From a virus, in IMG/VR virus record IMGVR_UViG_3300009164_000164, positions 1 to 38,700 of that record: a stretch of DNA of 38,700 bases, one strand, 5' to 3'. The translations under genes and the position numbers were made by a program. Below the pieces are notes generated by a model that worked only from the letters and a program-made list of their open reading frames with translations, was not told the DNA's origin and searched no databases. Each line of letters opens with the position of its first letter. Positions within the stretch are counted from its first letter, which is position 1. This document shows positions 1-7,525 of the stretch, one piece after another.

Positions 1-1
1 T

Positions 2-997
2 GAAGCGGGTAGCACACTAGAGTCTGCTGCATTTTTTATGCCTTCATATGGCGTGACTGTTGCTTATTCGTCAGGTTTAGGTAAGTACATTGCTATCCCG
101 CCATCTGGTTCATACTACTACTTATCATCGGATGCAATAACTTGGACTCAATACGGCAACCCTGGTCCTTTTAGTAACAGTCCCGTAAATGCAGTTGGTG
201 GTCCACAAGGATTTGTTGTGATTTCTAATGGTGTTGCAGTTAATTCAACTGATGGAATTAACTGGAATTTCAATTTTCTTTCTGCGCAAAATGAACTTTA
301 TCCTTCTTTGACATACGCAAATGGAAGATATGCCTATGTCAACGGCAGCAGCGTTTACGCATCTACTGACAATGTAACTTTCACATCAAGCAATAACGGC
401 GGTGCGTGGTCATCAAGCGCTCTGCAAGGTATTACTTATACAAATGGTATGTGGATAATTACCGACAGGCCTGCATTTGGAACAATCACATTCTGGACCA
501 ACTCTAACGCAAACCCAACCAGTGGCACTTGGACACAGTATGTTTCTAGCGGGCTATTTCCTCCGTTTAGTTTCCCTGGTTCGTTTTTCTTTACATATCT
601 TGCTAGTTCATATGTTTACATTGCTAGCGATGGTACTGTTTTTAGGTGCGCAACCTTAAATGGTACTTGGATAAATACAAGCAGCGTAGGTCTTTCTGGA
701 GATTTTGGCTTAGCCACTCAGGTTGGTAGCACTATTGCAATCGCAGGCGGCGGTGATGATGGCGCAAGCGGTGCGTATAAAACATCCACAGACGGTGGAG
801 TTACTTGGAACTCATACACTGGGCCTCAAAGCCCCGTTTTTGGTAAACCAGTTCTCACTAATAACGGAAGCGGTAGCGTACTGTTGGGTTACTTTGACAT
901 AAGCAGCACATATCCTCGCACAAGCAAACTTACTCCAGTTACACCAGTAACTGGTCCTGGGTCTATTGTTCTAACAAAAGCAGTAGTAACTTCGTAG
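2..997 (+). CDS. Fibre-like / beta-propeller-type structural protein, 5' truncated
   Basis: The reading frame is open to the left edge (codons from base 2), so the ATG at 38 is probably internal and the true start lies outside the window. The visible part is about 331 aa, rich in Ser, Thr, Gly, Asn and Tyr. It contains repeated short blocks of the type S-T-D-G-x-x-W (for example STDGINWNF, STDNVTF, SSDAITWTQYG, STDGGVTWNSY) spaced by glycine-rich beta strands. These resemble BNR/sialidase-type beta-propeller repeats found in phage fibres and tailspikes. No catalytic motif was recognised. It precedes a large tail protein and the lysis genes. It may be the C-terminal part, or a neighbour, of the fibre gene that runs off the right edge. 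Family assignment is inferred from composition and position. Confidence 0.6.
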   Translation, partial: EAGSTLESAAFFMPSYGVTVAYSSGLGKYIAIPPSGSYYYLSSDAITWTQYGNPGPFSNSPVNAVGGPQGFVVISNGVAVNSTDGINWNFNFLSAQNELYPSLTYANGRYAYVNGSSVYASTDNVTFTSSNNGGAWSSSALQGITYTNGMWIITDRPAFGTITFWTNSNANPTSGTWTQYVSSGLFPPFSFPGSFFFTYLASSYVYIASDGTVFRCATLNGTWINTSSVGLSGDFGLATQVGSTIAIAGGGDDGASGAYKTSTDGGVTWNSYTGPQSPVFGKPVLTNNGSGSVLLGYFDISSTYPRTSKLTPVTPVTGPGSIVLTKAVVTS

Positions 998-1069
998 TTC
1001 AAACAATGTTTATCCCTGAGTATGGATTAAAACTGCTCAACTAATTCTTTCTAGTAGTGGAGGTATACC

Positions 1070-3334
1070 TTGGCAGGTAGAGATATTACCGAAGGTCGTG
1101 GCGATAAAGCAGGACCAACGCCCGATAATCCCTCGCTCGGAAGAGCGATTGCAACAGATATTGGTATCGTCTCCGACGGTGCAATCTGGCAGAACACGGA
1201 TGTAAACTACGATGTAGCCATCGGTGGACTTCCATTTATCTACGCTATTAATGATGCACGACCATATGTTAGACAGACAGCACCTTTCCGTAAGGAGCAG
1301 TTCGATAACCAAACAGAACCAGGAGAGCAATCTCTAACTGGTTGGTGGATTCGTTCGCAGTCATCCTTTCACGGTGGCACAGGCATTACTTACTTCGACC
1401 CTCAAACATCTGATGAGTTCGGACACTATCGCTTTGCCGATAGCAAGGGTGTAGATGTCTGGACCGACGGACAGGCAACGCTTCTTAAAGCGGTAACACC
1501 AGGACACATCACAACGGAATCTCTACAACCTAACGGTCGCCCTTGGCAGTTCGTTCGTTCTATTGAATACAATGGCAGCAAGGGCGTGCTAATGCACGAT
1601 GGTTATGATGTAGATAAAATTGACGCTAGTGGTGCAGAGACTCACTTTATTGACTACAATACTGGAACAGATACTCCAGTATACGCAATCTGTGATGATG
1701 GAACTTTTGCCTATTGGGTTACCAATAAAGCGACAAAAAAGACCGTCTACAAAAAAGCGCTAACTCTAACATCATCTGACGCTGAAACAAAAATGTTTGA
1801 TGAAGTTGGCGCTGTAACTAATGTTACAATGGAATATGTTAAAGACCGTATCGTAATGTGTGCAGATAATAAAGTTTATGAGTTCTCTACATCTGCTTCT
1901 GCGCATCCAACTGCAGTGTATACTCACCCTACAACTACTCACGTTTATACGTCTGTTACAGCATCTGGACCAGCAATTTATATTTCAGGATACAATGGTA
2001 TTCAGTCTACAATTCAGAAGTTTACCCTTGGAAGCAATGGTGTAATGCCTACGCTTAATGCTGCCGTAGTAGCAGCAGAACTCCCAGTTGGTGAAATCTG
2101 TTATAAGATTTTCTACTACCTAGGATTTATGCTTATCGGAACCAACAAGGGTATCCGAGTGGCGCAAGTAAATGACCAAGATGGTTCTCTTACATACGGC
2201 CCATTGTTCGTAAAGACAGACCAGCCATGCTATGACTTTGCTGCACGTGACCGCTTTGTATGGTGTGCCACATCTGTAGATGGTGAGCCAGGATTAATTC
2301 GTATTGACCTCGGAACCGAGATTGATACCCTAATCTTTGCTTACGCTAACGATGTATACTATCCAGGGGCAACTGGACGTAATACAACATCTTGTGCTTT
2401 CATAGATGGAACCGACCAGATAGCATTTACTGTTCAAGGTATAACAAAGGGAACTTTGATTACCAATAAGGCTAAGACAAGTGGTGTCGTAACTCTTACT
2501 ACATCTACTGCTCATGGCTTAGCCGTTGGCGATTCTGTCTGGATTGAAGGAGTTGCCGCAGCAAGCGGCTCTGTTTTTAATAGTGGCGAAGCACCTACAC
2601 CTGGCCCATTTACGGTTACAGCAACACCAACAACGACTACATTTACGTACGCTCTAACTGGCGCAAATGTAGCATCCACCGCCGTATCATCAGCACTTGC
2701 CAGAGTTCAAAGTCCTGGTTCAACATATGTCGAATCTCCATCTACACTAATCAACAATGGTTACCTAACTACAGGCAATATCCGCTACAACACACTCGAA
2801 AAGAAGAACTTCAAGCGTCTTCTTGGTCGTGGCGATTTCACTTACGGTTCAATGACTCTTAATACAGTAGACCAAAATGGTACTATATATGACATTATCT
2901 CATACGATGCATCAGTTGGCGCACCAGAGGTTACCACGTCATCTCCATCATCTGCTCAAGAGTACATAGCCTACAAGTTTATTATGTACCGAGATGCAAC
3001 AGACCCTACCAAGGGGCCACAGTTTAAGGGCTACCAAGCAAAGGCTACTATTGCTACACCGCGTCAACGTATAATCCAGTTCCCTGTTTACTGTTTCGAC
3101 ATTGAGACAGATAGATACAACGTGTTGCTAGGATACGAGGGCAGAGCCTTCGATAAGATTCGAGCACTCGAAAACATCGAAGCAAATGGAGACGTAGTAA
3201 CATGGCAAGATTTGACTACTGGTGAATCACGTCAGGCAGTCATAGAGCAAGTAACATTTACCCGTCTAACCCCACCAGATAAGCGCTTTGATGGCTTTGG
3301 TGGAGCAATTCAAATCACCGTCCGTACCGTATAA
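1070..3334 (+). CDS. Large beta-rich tail protein (nozzle/hub-like candidate)
   Basis: 754 aa, starting at a TTG (1070) preceded by the strong Shine-Dalgarno GTGGAGG about 8 nt upstream; no ATG lies near. The protein is beta-rich with evenly spaced aromatic strands (residues about 100-450) that suggest a propeller. Around residues 460-550 there is a small insert beginning with a GTLITNKAKTSGVVTLTT-type segment, a pattern common in phage Ig-like or carbohydrate-binding folds. The C-terminus is more compact. No Walker or hydrolase motif is visible. Size, position between fibre and lysis genes, and the absence of siphoviral tail genes suggest a podoviral tail nozzle or hub component, comparable in role to T7 gp12 or P22 gp10. 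That role is inferred, not shown by a recognised motif. Confidence 0.6.
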   Translation: MAGRDITEGRGDKAGPTPDNPSLGRAIATDIGIVSDGAIWQNTDVNYDVAIGGLPFIYAINDARPYVRQTAPFRKEQFDNQTEPGEQSLTGWWIRSQSSFHGGTGITYFDPQTSDEFGHYRFADSKGVDVWTDGQATLLKAVTPGHITTESLQPNGRPWQFVRSIEYNGSKGVLMHDGYDVDKIDASGAETHFIDYNTGTDTPVYAICDDGTFAYWVTNKATKKTVYKKALTLTSSDAETKMFDEVGAVTNVTMEYVKDRIVMCADNKVYEFSTSASAHPTAVYTHPTTTHVYTSVTASGPAIYISGYNGIQSTIQKFTLGSNGVMPTLNAAVVAAELPVGEICYKIFYYLGFMLIGTNKGIRVAQVNDQDGSLTYGPLFVKTDQPCYDFAARDRFVWCATSVDGEPGLIRIDLGTEIDTLIFAYANDVYYPGATGRNTTSCAFIDGTDQIAFTVQGITKGTLITNKAKTSGVVTLTTSTAHGLAVGDSVWIEGVAAASGSVFNSGEAPTPGPFTVTATPTTTTFTYALTGANVASTAVSSALARVQSPGSTYVESPSTLINNGYLTTGNIRYNTLEKKNFKRLLGRGDFTYGSMTLNTVDQNGTIYDIISYDASVGAPEVTTSSPSSAQEYIAYKFIMYRDATDPTKGPQFKGYQAKATIATPRQRIIQFPVYCFDIETDRYNVLLGYEGRAFDKIRALENIEANGDVVTWQDLTTGESRQAVIEQVTFTRLTPPDKRFDGFGGAIQITVRTV

Positions 3335-3352
3335 CTCCTAGGAGCGCAACTA

Positions 3353-3550
3353 ATGTCCGCAGCAAATTGGGCCAGTCTAATCGTATCTGTCATCGCAGTA
3401 ATATCAGCATTCGCTGCTTCTGTAAGATGGTTGGTTAAACATTACCTATACGAATTAAAGCCCAACTCAGGCTCAAGCCTAAAGGATTCGGTCATTAGGC
3501 TCGAAGAAAAAGTAGAAATTCTTTATCAAATACTGATTCAAAAGAAATGA
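3353..3550 (+). CDS. Small membrane protein with coiled-coil tail (lysis accessory / holin-like)
   Basis: 65 aa, ATG preceded by AGGAGCGC. Residues about 7-28 form one hydrophobic segment (LIVSVIAVISAFAASVRWLV). The C-terminal half is charged and heptad-like (SVIRLEEKVEILYQIL), suggesting a short coiled coil. This layout, a single N-terminal membrane segment with an amphipathic tail, is common in small proteins beside actinophage endolysins. It lies directly upstream of the M15 peptidase and the two-TM holin candidate, so it is probably part of the lysis cassette, as a second holin, an antiholin or a membrane-anchoring accessory. Which of these cannot be told from sequence. Confidence 0.6.
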   Translation: MSAANWASLIVSVIAVISAFAASVRWLVKHYLYELKPNSGSSLKDSVIRLEEKVEILYQILIQKK

Positions 3551-3556
3551 GTTCAA

Positions 3557-4009
3557 ATGAAACCTGTAGCCAAGAAAGCCACACCTGCTGCAATTGCTGT
3601 TCTGCGTCAAGCAACGGCTATATCACCGAATCGGGTCAAAGCCAGCGATGGGCTTCTGCCTTCTGCTGCTCATATAAATCAGAATCCTGATAGTGACCAC
3701 AATACTGGCTTCGGTGTAGACCTTACGCATGACCCTGCACATGGCATTGATTGCGCCAGCATCTACGAAAAACTCAAGAACGATAAGCGAGTTAAGTACT
3801 TAATCTTCAAGGGTCAGATATGGATTCCTCTGCGAGGGGATAAGCCTTATACTGGTAGCAATCCGCACAACAAGCATTTACATATATCAATCAAGGACAA
3901 CTGTGGCGATGATACATCACCTTGGTTCCCTTGGTTAGGAAAACCCAAAACCATCAACAAGGTTAAGGCAGCAGTTAAGCCTCTACCAAAGAAGAAGGAG
4001 AGCATATGA
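3557..4009 (+). CDS. M15-family peptidase, probable endolysin
   Basis: 150 aa. The zinc-peptidase signature of the M15/LAS (VanY/L-alanyl-D-glutamate peptidase) group is visible: SDHNTGFGVDLTHD at residues 46-59 supplies the first His (H48) and the Asp (D55), and the HLHIS motif at 107-111 supplies the last zinc His. Between them are an RVKYLIF strand and a YTGSNPHNKH loop typical of phage members. Expected activity is cleavage of a peptidoglycan stem or cross-bridge peptide. There is no separate cell-wall-binding domain; the C-terminus is only a Lys/Pro-rich basic tail (KPLPKKKESI), which may help bind the envelope. The stop overlaps the next start by ATGA, so the holin candidate is translationally coupled. 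Confidence 0.85.
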   Translation: MKPVAKKATPAAIAVLRQATAISPNRVKASDGLLPSAAHINQNPDSDHNTGFGVDLTHDPAHGIDCASIYEKLKNDKRVKYLIFKGQIWIPLRGDKPYTGSNPHNKHLHISIKDNCGDDTSPWFPWLGKPKTINKVKAAVKPLPKKKESI

Positions 4010-4209
4010 AGAAGTTCCTCACCCCTAAGCGTGTCAAGGCTATCAAGGCTTGGGCTACTGGTGTTGCTGCAGTTGCAGTATTCTCAGGAGTCCAACTACT
4101 AACAGACCTAGCACCACAGTATTCAGCCCTAATCGCTGCTCTGGTCGCTCCAGCCCTCAAATGGGCAGATAAGAATGACGACTCATTTGGACTAGGCTCC
4201 CAGAAGTAG
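4006..4209 (+). CDS. Holin candidate
   Basis: 67 aa starting at an ATG that overlaps the stop of the M15 peptidase. A basic N-terminus (MKKFLTPKRVKAIKAW) is followed by two hydrophobic stretches (about residues 16-33 and 37-50) and a charged C-terminus (WADKNDDSFGLGSQK). Short length, basic start, two membrane segments and direct coupling to an endolysin gene match small class II holins. Its role would be membrane permeabilisation to release or activate the endolysin. It is the last gene before a strong terminator. Confidence 0.72.
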   Translation: MKKFLTPKRVKAIKAWATGVAAVAVFSGVQLLTDLAPQYSALIAALVAPALKWADKNDDSFGLGSQK

Positions 4210-4238
4210 CCCAAATAAGCCTTCTAAGGCCCTTTTAA

Positions 4239-4292
4239 GACAAGAAAACCCCTTACCCTAGCATCTCTGCTATGGCGAGGGGTTCTTTTGTC
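4239..4292 (+). terminator. Probable bidirectional intrinsic terminator after lysis cassette
   Basis: A long imperfect hairpin: GACAAGAAAACCCCT on the left pairs with AGGGGTTCTTTTGTC on the right, with an inner TAGCA/TGCTA stem at the tip. T-rich 3' sides are present in both directions. It sits between the convergent genes ending at 4209 (+) and 4304 (-), so it probably stops transcription from both sides. Confidence 0.75.
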
Positions 4293-4303
4293 GTTTCTGG
4301 GGG

Positions 4304-4459
4304 TTATTTATCCCAGGTTTCATCCTCTAGGTCTTCGACGAAGTTGATGAAGTTGCGACCATTGATGCGAGCCTTTACTTCGTAGTACAACGATTCCAGT
4401 AGGTAGAATACTGTGATACCTGCTAGTGATGCTACAAACGTCTCAAAGAAATTTGACAT
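4304..4459 (-). CDS. Small single-TM protein, function unknown
   Basis: 51 aa (MSNFFETFVASLAGITVFYL...), with a clear AAGGAG Shine-Dalgarno 7 nt before the ATG. Residues about 6-27 are hydrophobic; the rest is charged and acidic (FVEDLEDETWDK). It is the only minus-strand gene between the plus-strand lysis and replication modules. It is read away from the replication genes, from the same AT-rich intergenic region. No family was recognised. Its size, topology and position next to the holin would fit a lysis regulator, but this is inference only. Confidence 0.65.
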   Translation of the reverse strand: MSNFFETFVASLAGITVFYLLESLYYEVKARINGRNFINFVEDLEDETWDK

Positions 4460-4588
4460 GGTACTCCTTCGTATGTATAATGAATATATTATTATATTAT
4501 ATATAAGGCCGAAGGCCTTTATATTATATATAATTACTTACATAACTAAGTATACACGACAATTACCAAATGTCAAATCTTTAAACAA
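4460..4588. promoter_or_regulatory. AT-rich divergent regulatory region with central hairpin
   Basis: No gene is visible here. The stretch is dominated by TATATTAT-type sequence and has a hairpin core AAGGCC-GAA-GGCCTT (4505-4519) flanked by AT arms that partly pair. It lies between a leftward gene (start 4459) and rightward genes (start 4625), so it should hold divergent promoters and may hold an AT-rich unwinding element. The rightward promoter is listed separately; several TATA-like boxes could serve the leftward gene, and none stands out. Confidence 0.5.
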
Positions 4589-4618
4589 TTGACAAATCAC
4601 CAACTGTAGGCTTATACT
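4589..4618 (+). promoter_or_regulatory. Sigma-70-like promoter, probably giving a leaderless mRNA
   Basis: TTGACA (4589-4594), an 18-bp spacer and TATACT (4613-4618). The expected start site, about 7 nt after the -10 box, falls on or next to the A of the ATG at 4625. That ATG has no Shine-Dalgarno. This is the arrangement of leaderless transcripts, which are common in Actinobacteria. Confidence 0.7.
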
Positions 4619-4624
4619 ACCGAT

Positions 4625-4816
4625 ATGTCAATTAAACTAGAAGAATATAACCTACCAGAGCATATATCCTACTCTGCGTTTACAACCTATCTCACCTGTG
4701 GCTACCAATACTACCTCGGTCGCCTCCTCAACAAGGAGGAGTCTCCCTCAGTATGGTCTGTCGGAGGTTCAGCATTTCACTTAGCGTGTGAAAACTACGA
4801 CAAGGAGACAATGTGA
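4625..4816 (+). CDS. Cas4/RecB-like nuclease, N-terminal part (split gene)
   Basis: 63 aa. The sequence HISYSAFTTYLTCGYQYYL (residues 14-32) matches the start of Cas4/RecB-type PD-(D/E)XK nucleases: the S-x-S/A-x(5)-Y-x-x-C pattern with the first Fe-S Cys (C25). It is followed by the family's VGGSAFHLACE helix. The remainder of the domain is encoded immediately downstream in the -1 frame, with stop and start overlapping (ATGTGA). An AAGGAG at 4802-4807 precedes the downstream GTG, so termination-reinitiation is likely. Alternatives are a -1 programmed frameshift or a sequencing error. It is the first gene of the replication operon and appears to be translated from a leaderless mRNA. Confidence 0.75.
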   Translation: MSIKLEEYNLPEHISYSAFTTYLTCGYQYYLGRLLNKEESPSVWSVGGSAFHLACENYDKETM

Positions 4817-5427
4817 GCGACGTACAGCAACTATGGCTCGAAGCGTGGGACAAGTGTAAGGGCGATACCGACTTAACCAATGCACGTGTTGGCGGTCGTG
4901 CCACTAAGGCTAACCCAAATAAAGAAGATGTTACCTTCTGGCAAACTGCTGGCCCTCGTTGGGTAGATGGTTACATCCAATGGCGCAAAACTAATCCTAA
5001 CTGGAAAATCTGGACAGCACCAGATGGCAACCCAGGAATCGAACTTGCCCTAACCCCTGTAGTCAAGGACGTTAAGGTCAAGATGATTATCGACCGTGTC
5101 TTTGAAGTCAACGGTGAACTTGTTATCGTCGACCTCAAGACATCACAGAACACCCCTACCAGTAGCCTGCAGTTGGGCTTCTACAAACTAGGTATCGAAA
5201 AGACTTTCGGTGTCGAAGTTAAGTGGGGTACGTACTATATGTCTCGTGGAAACAACGTCTCTGAAATGGTAGACCTATCCGAGTATACCGATGAGAAGAT
5301 GGAGTATCTAATCGAAACATTTGACAAATCACTAAAGGCTGGGTTATTCTTACCCAACACAAACAGTTGTCAGTACATGTGCGGGTTAACCGAGTACTGC
5401 CAATTCTCTATCAAGAAGGATAAATGA
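4813..5427 (+). CDS. Cas4/RecB-like nuclease, catalytic and Fe-S part (split gene)
   Basis: 204 aa, GTG start overlapping the previous stop, with AAGGAG about 5 nt upstream. The PD-(D/E)XK core is visible: IELALTP and MIIDRVFEV, then ELVIVDLKTS supplying the D-x-K catalytic strand, then QLGFYKLG supplying the conserved Q/Y helix. The C-terminus CQYMCGLTEYCQF holds three cysteines that, with C25 of the upstream ORF, would complete the Cas4-type Fe-S cluster. Phage members act as exonucleases in replication or recombination. Since the fourth Cys and the N-terminal helices lie in the separate upstream ORF, either the two chains associate or ribosomes join the frames. Confidence 0.82.
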   Translation: MSDVQQLWLEAWDKCKGDTDLTNARVGGRATKANPNKEDVTFWQTAGPRWVDGYIQWRKTNPNWKIWTAPDGNPGIELALTPVVKDVKVKMIIDRVFEVNGELVIVDLKTSQNTPTSSLQLGFYKLGIEKTFGVEVKWGTYYMSRGNNVSEMVDLSEYTDEKMEYLIETFDKSLKAGLFLPNTNSCQYMCGLTEYCQFSIKKDK

Positions 5428-5837
5428 TGCCAGAAGACTGGAAGTTACAAGTATCGTATAAGACACCATCAGGTGATATGATTAACGTGCGTGCTCAATC
5501 AGCAGATGAACTCAGCGTATTACTCGAGGGAATTGGTGACTACTCTCATCAAGTTGCCTCAGTGCAACGTCTGATTGTAGGTGCTTACGGAGCGCTCCCT
5601 TTAGCGACATCGCCTTCAACTCAAGGCACAACGCCATCCATCTCCTCCGCTCCACCCCAGGCTCAGGCTCCATCCGCTATGGCTCCAGCAGCAGCAGCGC
5701 CAGTACAGGGCGGACCGACGTGCCAACACGGCCCACGCAAGTACAAGTCGGGAATCTCCAGCAAGACGGGAAATCCTTACGCAATGTGGGTCTGTCCGAT
5801 GCCTCAGGGCGCGGACCAATGCAAGCCAGTCAACTAG
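5424..5837 (+). CDS. Zinc-ribbon protein, possible ssDNA-binding protein
   Basis: 137 aa; the ATG overlaps the stop of the nuclease gene (ATGATG). It has three parts: a small N-terminal alpha/beta domain (residues 1-55), a linker rich in Ala, Pro, Ser and Gln (about 60-95), and a C-terminal zinc-knuckle domain with C-x-HGPRKYKSG...YAMWVCP...QCKP, similar to topoisomerase-type ribbons. A Pro/Ala linker and a ribbon inside a replication operon fit single-strand DNA binding. Comparable proteins occur next to Cas4-like nucleases in actinophages. The ssDNA-binding role is inferred. Confidence 0.6.
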   Translation: MMPEDWKLQVSYKTPSGDMINVRAQSADELSVLLEGIGDYSHQVASVQRLIVGAYGALPLATSPSTQGTTPSISSAPPQAQAPSAMAPAAAAPVQGGPTCQHGPRKYKSGISSKTGNPYAMWVCPMPQGADQCKPVN

Positions 5838-5881
5838 AACAAGAACAGTTTCCATTCTAAACTAACTAGGGAGAGTGCCAT

Positions 5882-6664
5882 ATGAGAACATTAGTTCGTT
5901 CGGTCGGACGTGCCTCTATTGGAGGGGAACCTCTCCCTAGTTCTTTTAGGGCGTTTGAACAGAACAAGATTATTATACGTCGTTCAGAAGTTTCAATGTT
6001 TGCAGGCGCACCTGGGGCTGGTAAATCAACACTAGCCCTAGCGCTCGCACTCAAGACCAACGTGCCAACATTGTACATATCAGCAGATACCAATGCACAC
6101 ACAATGGCTATGAGATTAGCATCCATGATTTCGGGGAAGAGTCAATCGGATGTAGAGCAGAAACTTAATACTGATGTTGGTTGGACGAAAGCAGTCCTCC
6201 AAAAAGGAAGTCATATAGTCTGGTCGTTCGAATCGTCACCAACACTTGAAGACATTGATGAGGAAGTCCAAGCGTTTGAGGAGTTGTGGGGATGTAGCCC
6301 ATCACTCATCGTCTTGGACAACCTCATGGATGTTGCCACCGATGGTGGAGAAGAATTCGCATCTATGAGAGCAATTATGAAGGAGTTGAAGTACCTTGCG
6401 AGAGCAACTAATGCAGCGATTGTTGTACTACACCATACTTCGGAGGCAGTTCCAGGCAATCCTTGTCAGCCAAGAAGCGCCATTCAAGGAAAAGTCTCTC
6501 AACTCCCTGCGCTCATATGCACACTCGGGACTGTTGGCACATCAATGGGCGTTGCAGCAGTCAAGAATCGCTATGGAAGAGCAGATGCAAACGGAACGCT
6601 AATGACTTGGTTGGCGTTCAATCCAGAATATATGTACATCGACGATATACCAGAGAATGCTTAG
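5882..6664 (+). CDS. RecA/DnaB-fold ATPase (replicative helicase-like)
   Basis: 260 aa, ATG preceded by AGGGAGAG. Walker A is GAPGAGKST (residues 42-50). Walker B is in LIVLDNLMD, and a later strand VVLHHTSE carries the sensor-like His pair seen in DnaB and RepA-type ATPases. A KVSQLPALICTL segment matches the region preceding the C-terminal loop. The protein lacks the DnaB N-terminal primase-binding domain, so it corresponds to a single RecA core. It lies upstream of the split primase and is probably the replicative helicase or a RepA/AAA_25-type helicase. Confidence 0.8.
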   Translation: MRTLVRSVGRASIGGEPLPSSFRAFEQNKIIIRRSEVSMFAGAPGAGKSTLALALALKTNVPTLYISADTNAHTMAMRLASMISGKSQSDVEQKLNTDVGWTKAVLQKGSHIVWSFESSPTLEDIDEEVQAFEELWGCSPSLIVLDNLMDVATDGGEEFASMRAIMKELKYLARATNAAIVVLHHTSEAVPGNPCQPRSAIQGKVSQLPALICTLGTVGTSMGVAAVKNRYGRADANGTLMTWLAFNPEYMYIDDIPENA

Positions 6665-6671
6665 GAGAAAC

Positions 6672-6827
6672 ATGAAGTCACTAGAAGAAGCCTACCTACA
6701 GGGTTGGCAAGATGCAGCAGATGCAGTAACCAGCAACTTTGAAAACGCACTACGTACGGCAATTGAATCTGTAGAAGTACCTAACTTTGGGGATGAAGAT
6801 GACAACACGGAAAAGCCACAAGGCTAG
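6672..6827 (+). CDS. Small hypothetical protein
   Basis: 51 aa (MKSLEEAYLQGWQDAADAV...), ATG 7 nt after the helicase stop with AGGAG upstream. It is acidic, and the N-terminal half is probably helical. Its end overlaps the start of the next gene by about 29 nt. No family was recognised. The ribosome site and tight packing within the operon support a real gene. Confidence 0.55.
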   Translation: MKSLEEAYLQGWQDAADAVTSNFENALRTAIESVEVPNFGDEDDNTEKPQG

Positions 6828-7164
6828 AGGTGCAACCTATGAAACAGACCTCAAAGACTACTTTAGAAAACTTGGATACGACGCTGAACGCCTTGCTCGA
6901 CGAGGTAGTAAAGATGAGGGCGATATTGTCGTCCGTTCGGACTTCTTTGGTTCAATTGGAATCCTCGAAGCCAAAGCCCCAGGGGCAGGGAACGCAATCA
7001 ACCTCTCTGGGTGGCAGAAAGAATCCCAAGTGGAAGCGAGAAACTACGCAGAAGCAAGGAACATTGCTCACGATGATGTCCTTCCAGCGGTTGTTATCAA
7101 AGCCAGAGGAAAAGCGATAGCCGATTCGTATCTAGTGTTAAGGTTGGGCGATGTATTTGGTTGA
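6799..7164 (+). CDS. PD-(D/E)XK nuclease, Holliday-junction-resolvase-like
   Basis: 121 aa from the ATG at 6799, chosen because GGGG lies 6 nt upstream; an ATG at 6793 is possible. An Hjc/VRR-type resolvase pattern is visible: KARGATYETDLKDYFRKLGY (first Glu), ERLARRGSKDEGDIVVR (catalytic Asp in GDIVV), then ILEAKAP (the E-x-K strand) and a LSGWQKESQVEA helix. Length fits single-domain phage resolvases. It sits between the helicase and the primase, as in many actinophages, and would resolve branched replication or recombination DNA. Confidence 0.78.
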   Translation: MTTRKSHKARGATYETDLKDYFRKLGYDAERLARRGSKDEGDIVVRSDFFGSIGILEAKAPGAGNAINLSGWQKESQVEARNYAEARNIAHDDVLPAVVIKARGKAIADSYLVLRLGDVFG

Positions 7165-7525
7165 TGACTTACCAGACATAGTAGCAGTACTCAAGCACTA
7201 CGGTGCAAACATTACTCGCTCTAGCGGTCAGGTTAACGTCAAGTGTCCATTCCACAACGACTCTCATGCTAGTGCAAGTTTCAATACTAAGAACAACATA
7301 TTCAATTGCTTCGCGTGTGGTATGCAAGGCAATAGCATTCAAATAATTGCTAAACAAGAAAGGTGCGATATACGTGAAGCAAAGTCAATCGCAGAAGGAA
7401 TTACTGGGCAGAGCCAGCAAGAAGTACGCGGAAAGTATTCATCTGGCCGCAGATTACCTAGCAAGTCGGGGAATCACAAGGGAAGCAGCACGTCTGGCGC
7501 AATTAGGCGTAGTCGCGGAGCCTGA
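7151..7525 (+). CDS. DNA primase, CHC2 zinc-finger part (split gene)
   Basis: 124 aa. A DnaG-type zinc finger is clear: VKCPFHNDSHASASFNTKNN followed by FNCFACGMQGNSIQ, giving the Cys-x2-His...Cys-x2-Cys ligands. Real homology probably ends near residue 95 (EAKSIAEG). The C-terminal 30 residues are Ser/Arg/Gly-rich and are the out-of-frame reading of the downstream primase ORF, which overlaps by about 150 nt. The rest of the primase is in the +1 frame. Split primases in overlapping frames are also known from cluster A mycobacteriophages. Confidence 0.8.
   Translation: MYLVDDLPDIVAVLKHYGANITRSSGQVNVKCPFHNDSHASASFNTKNNIFNCFACGMQGNSIQIIAKQERCDIREAKSIAEGITGQSQQEVRGKYSSGRRLPSKSGNHKGSSTSGAIRRSRGA

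Noticed and set aside
5391-5404. GGGTTAACCGAG, partial match to the palindrome
   Set aside because: It differs in several positions, breaks the symmetry, and encodes the conserved C-terminal part of the nuclease.
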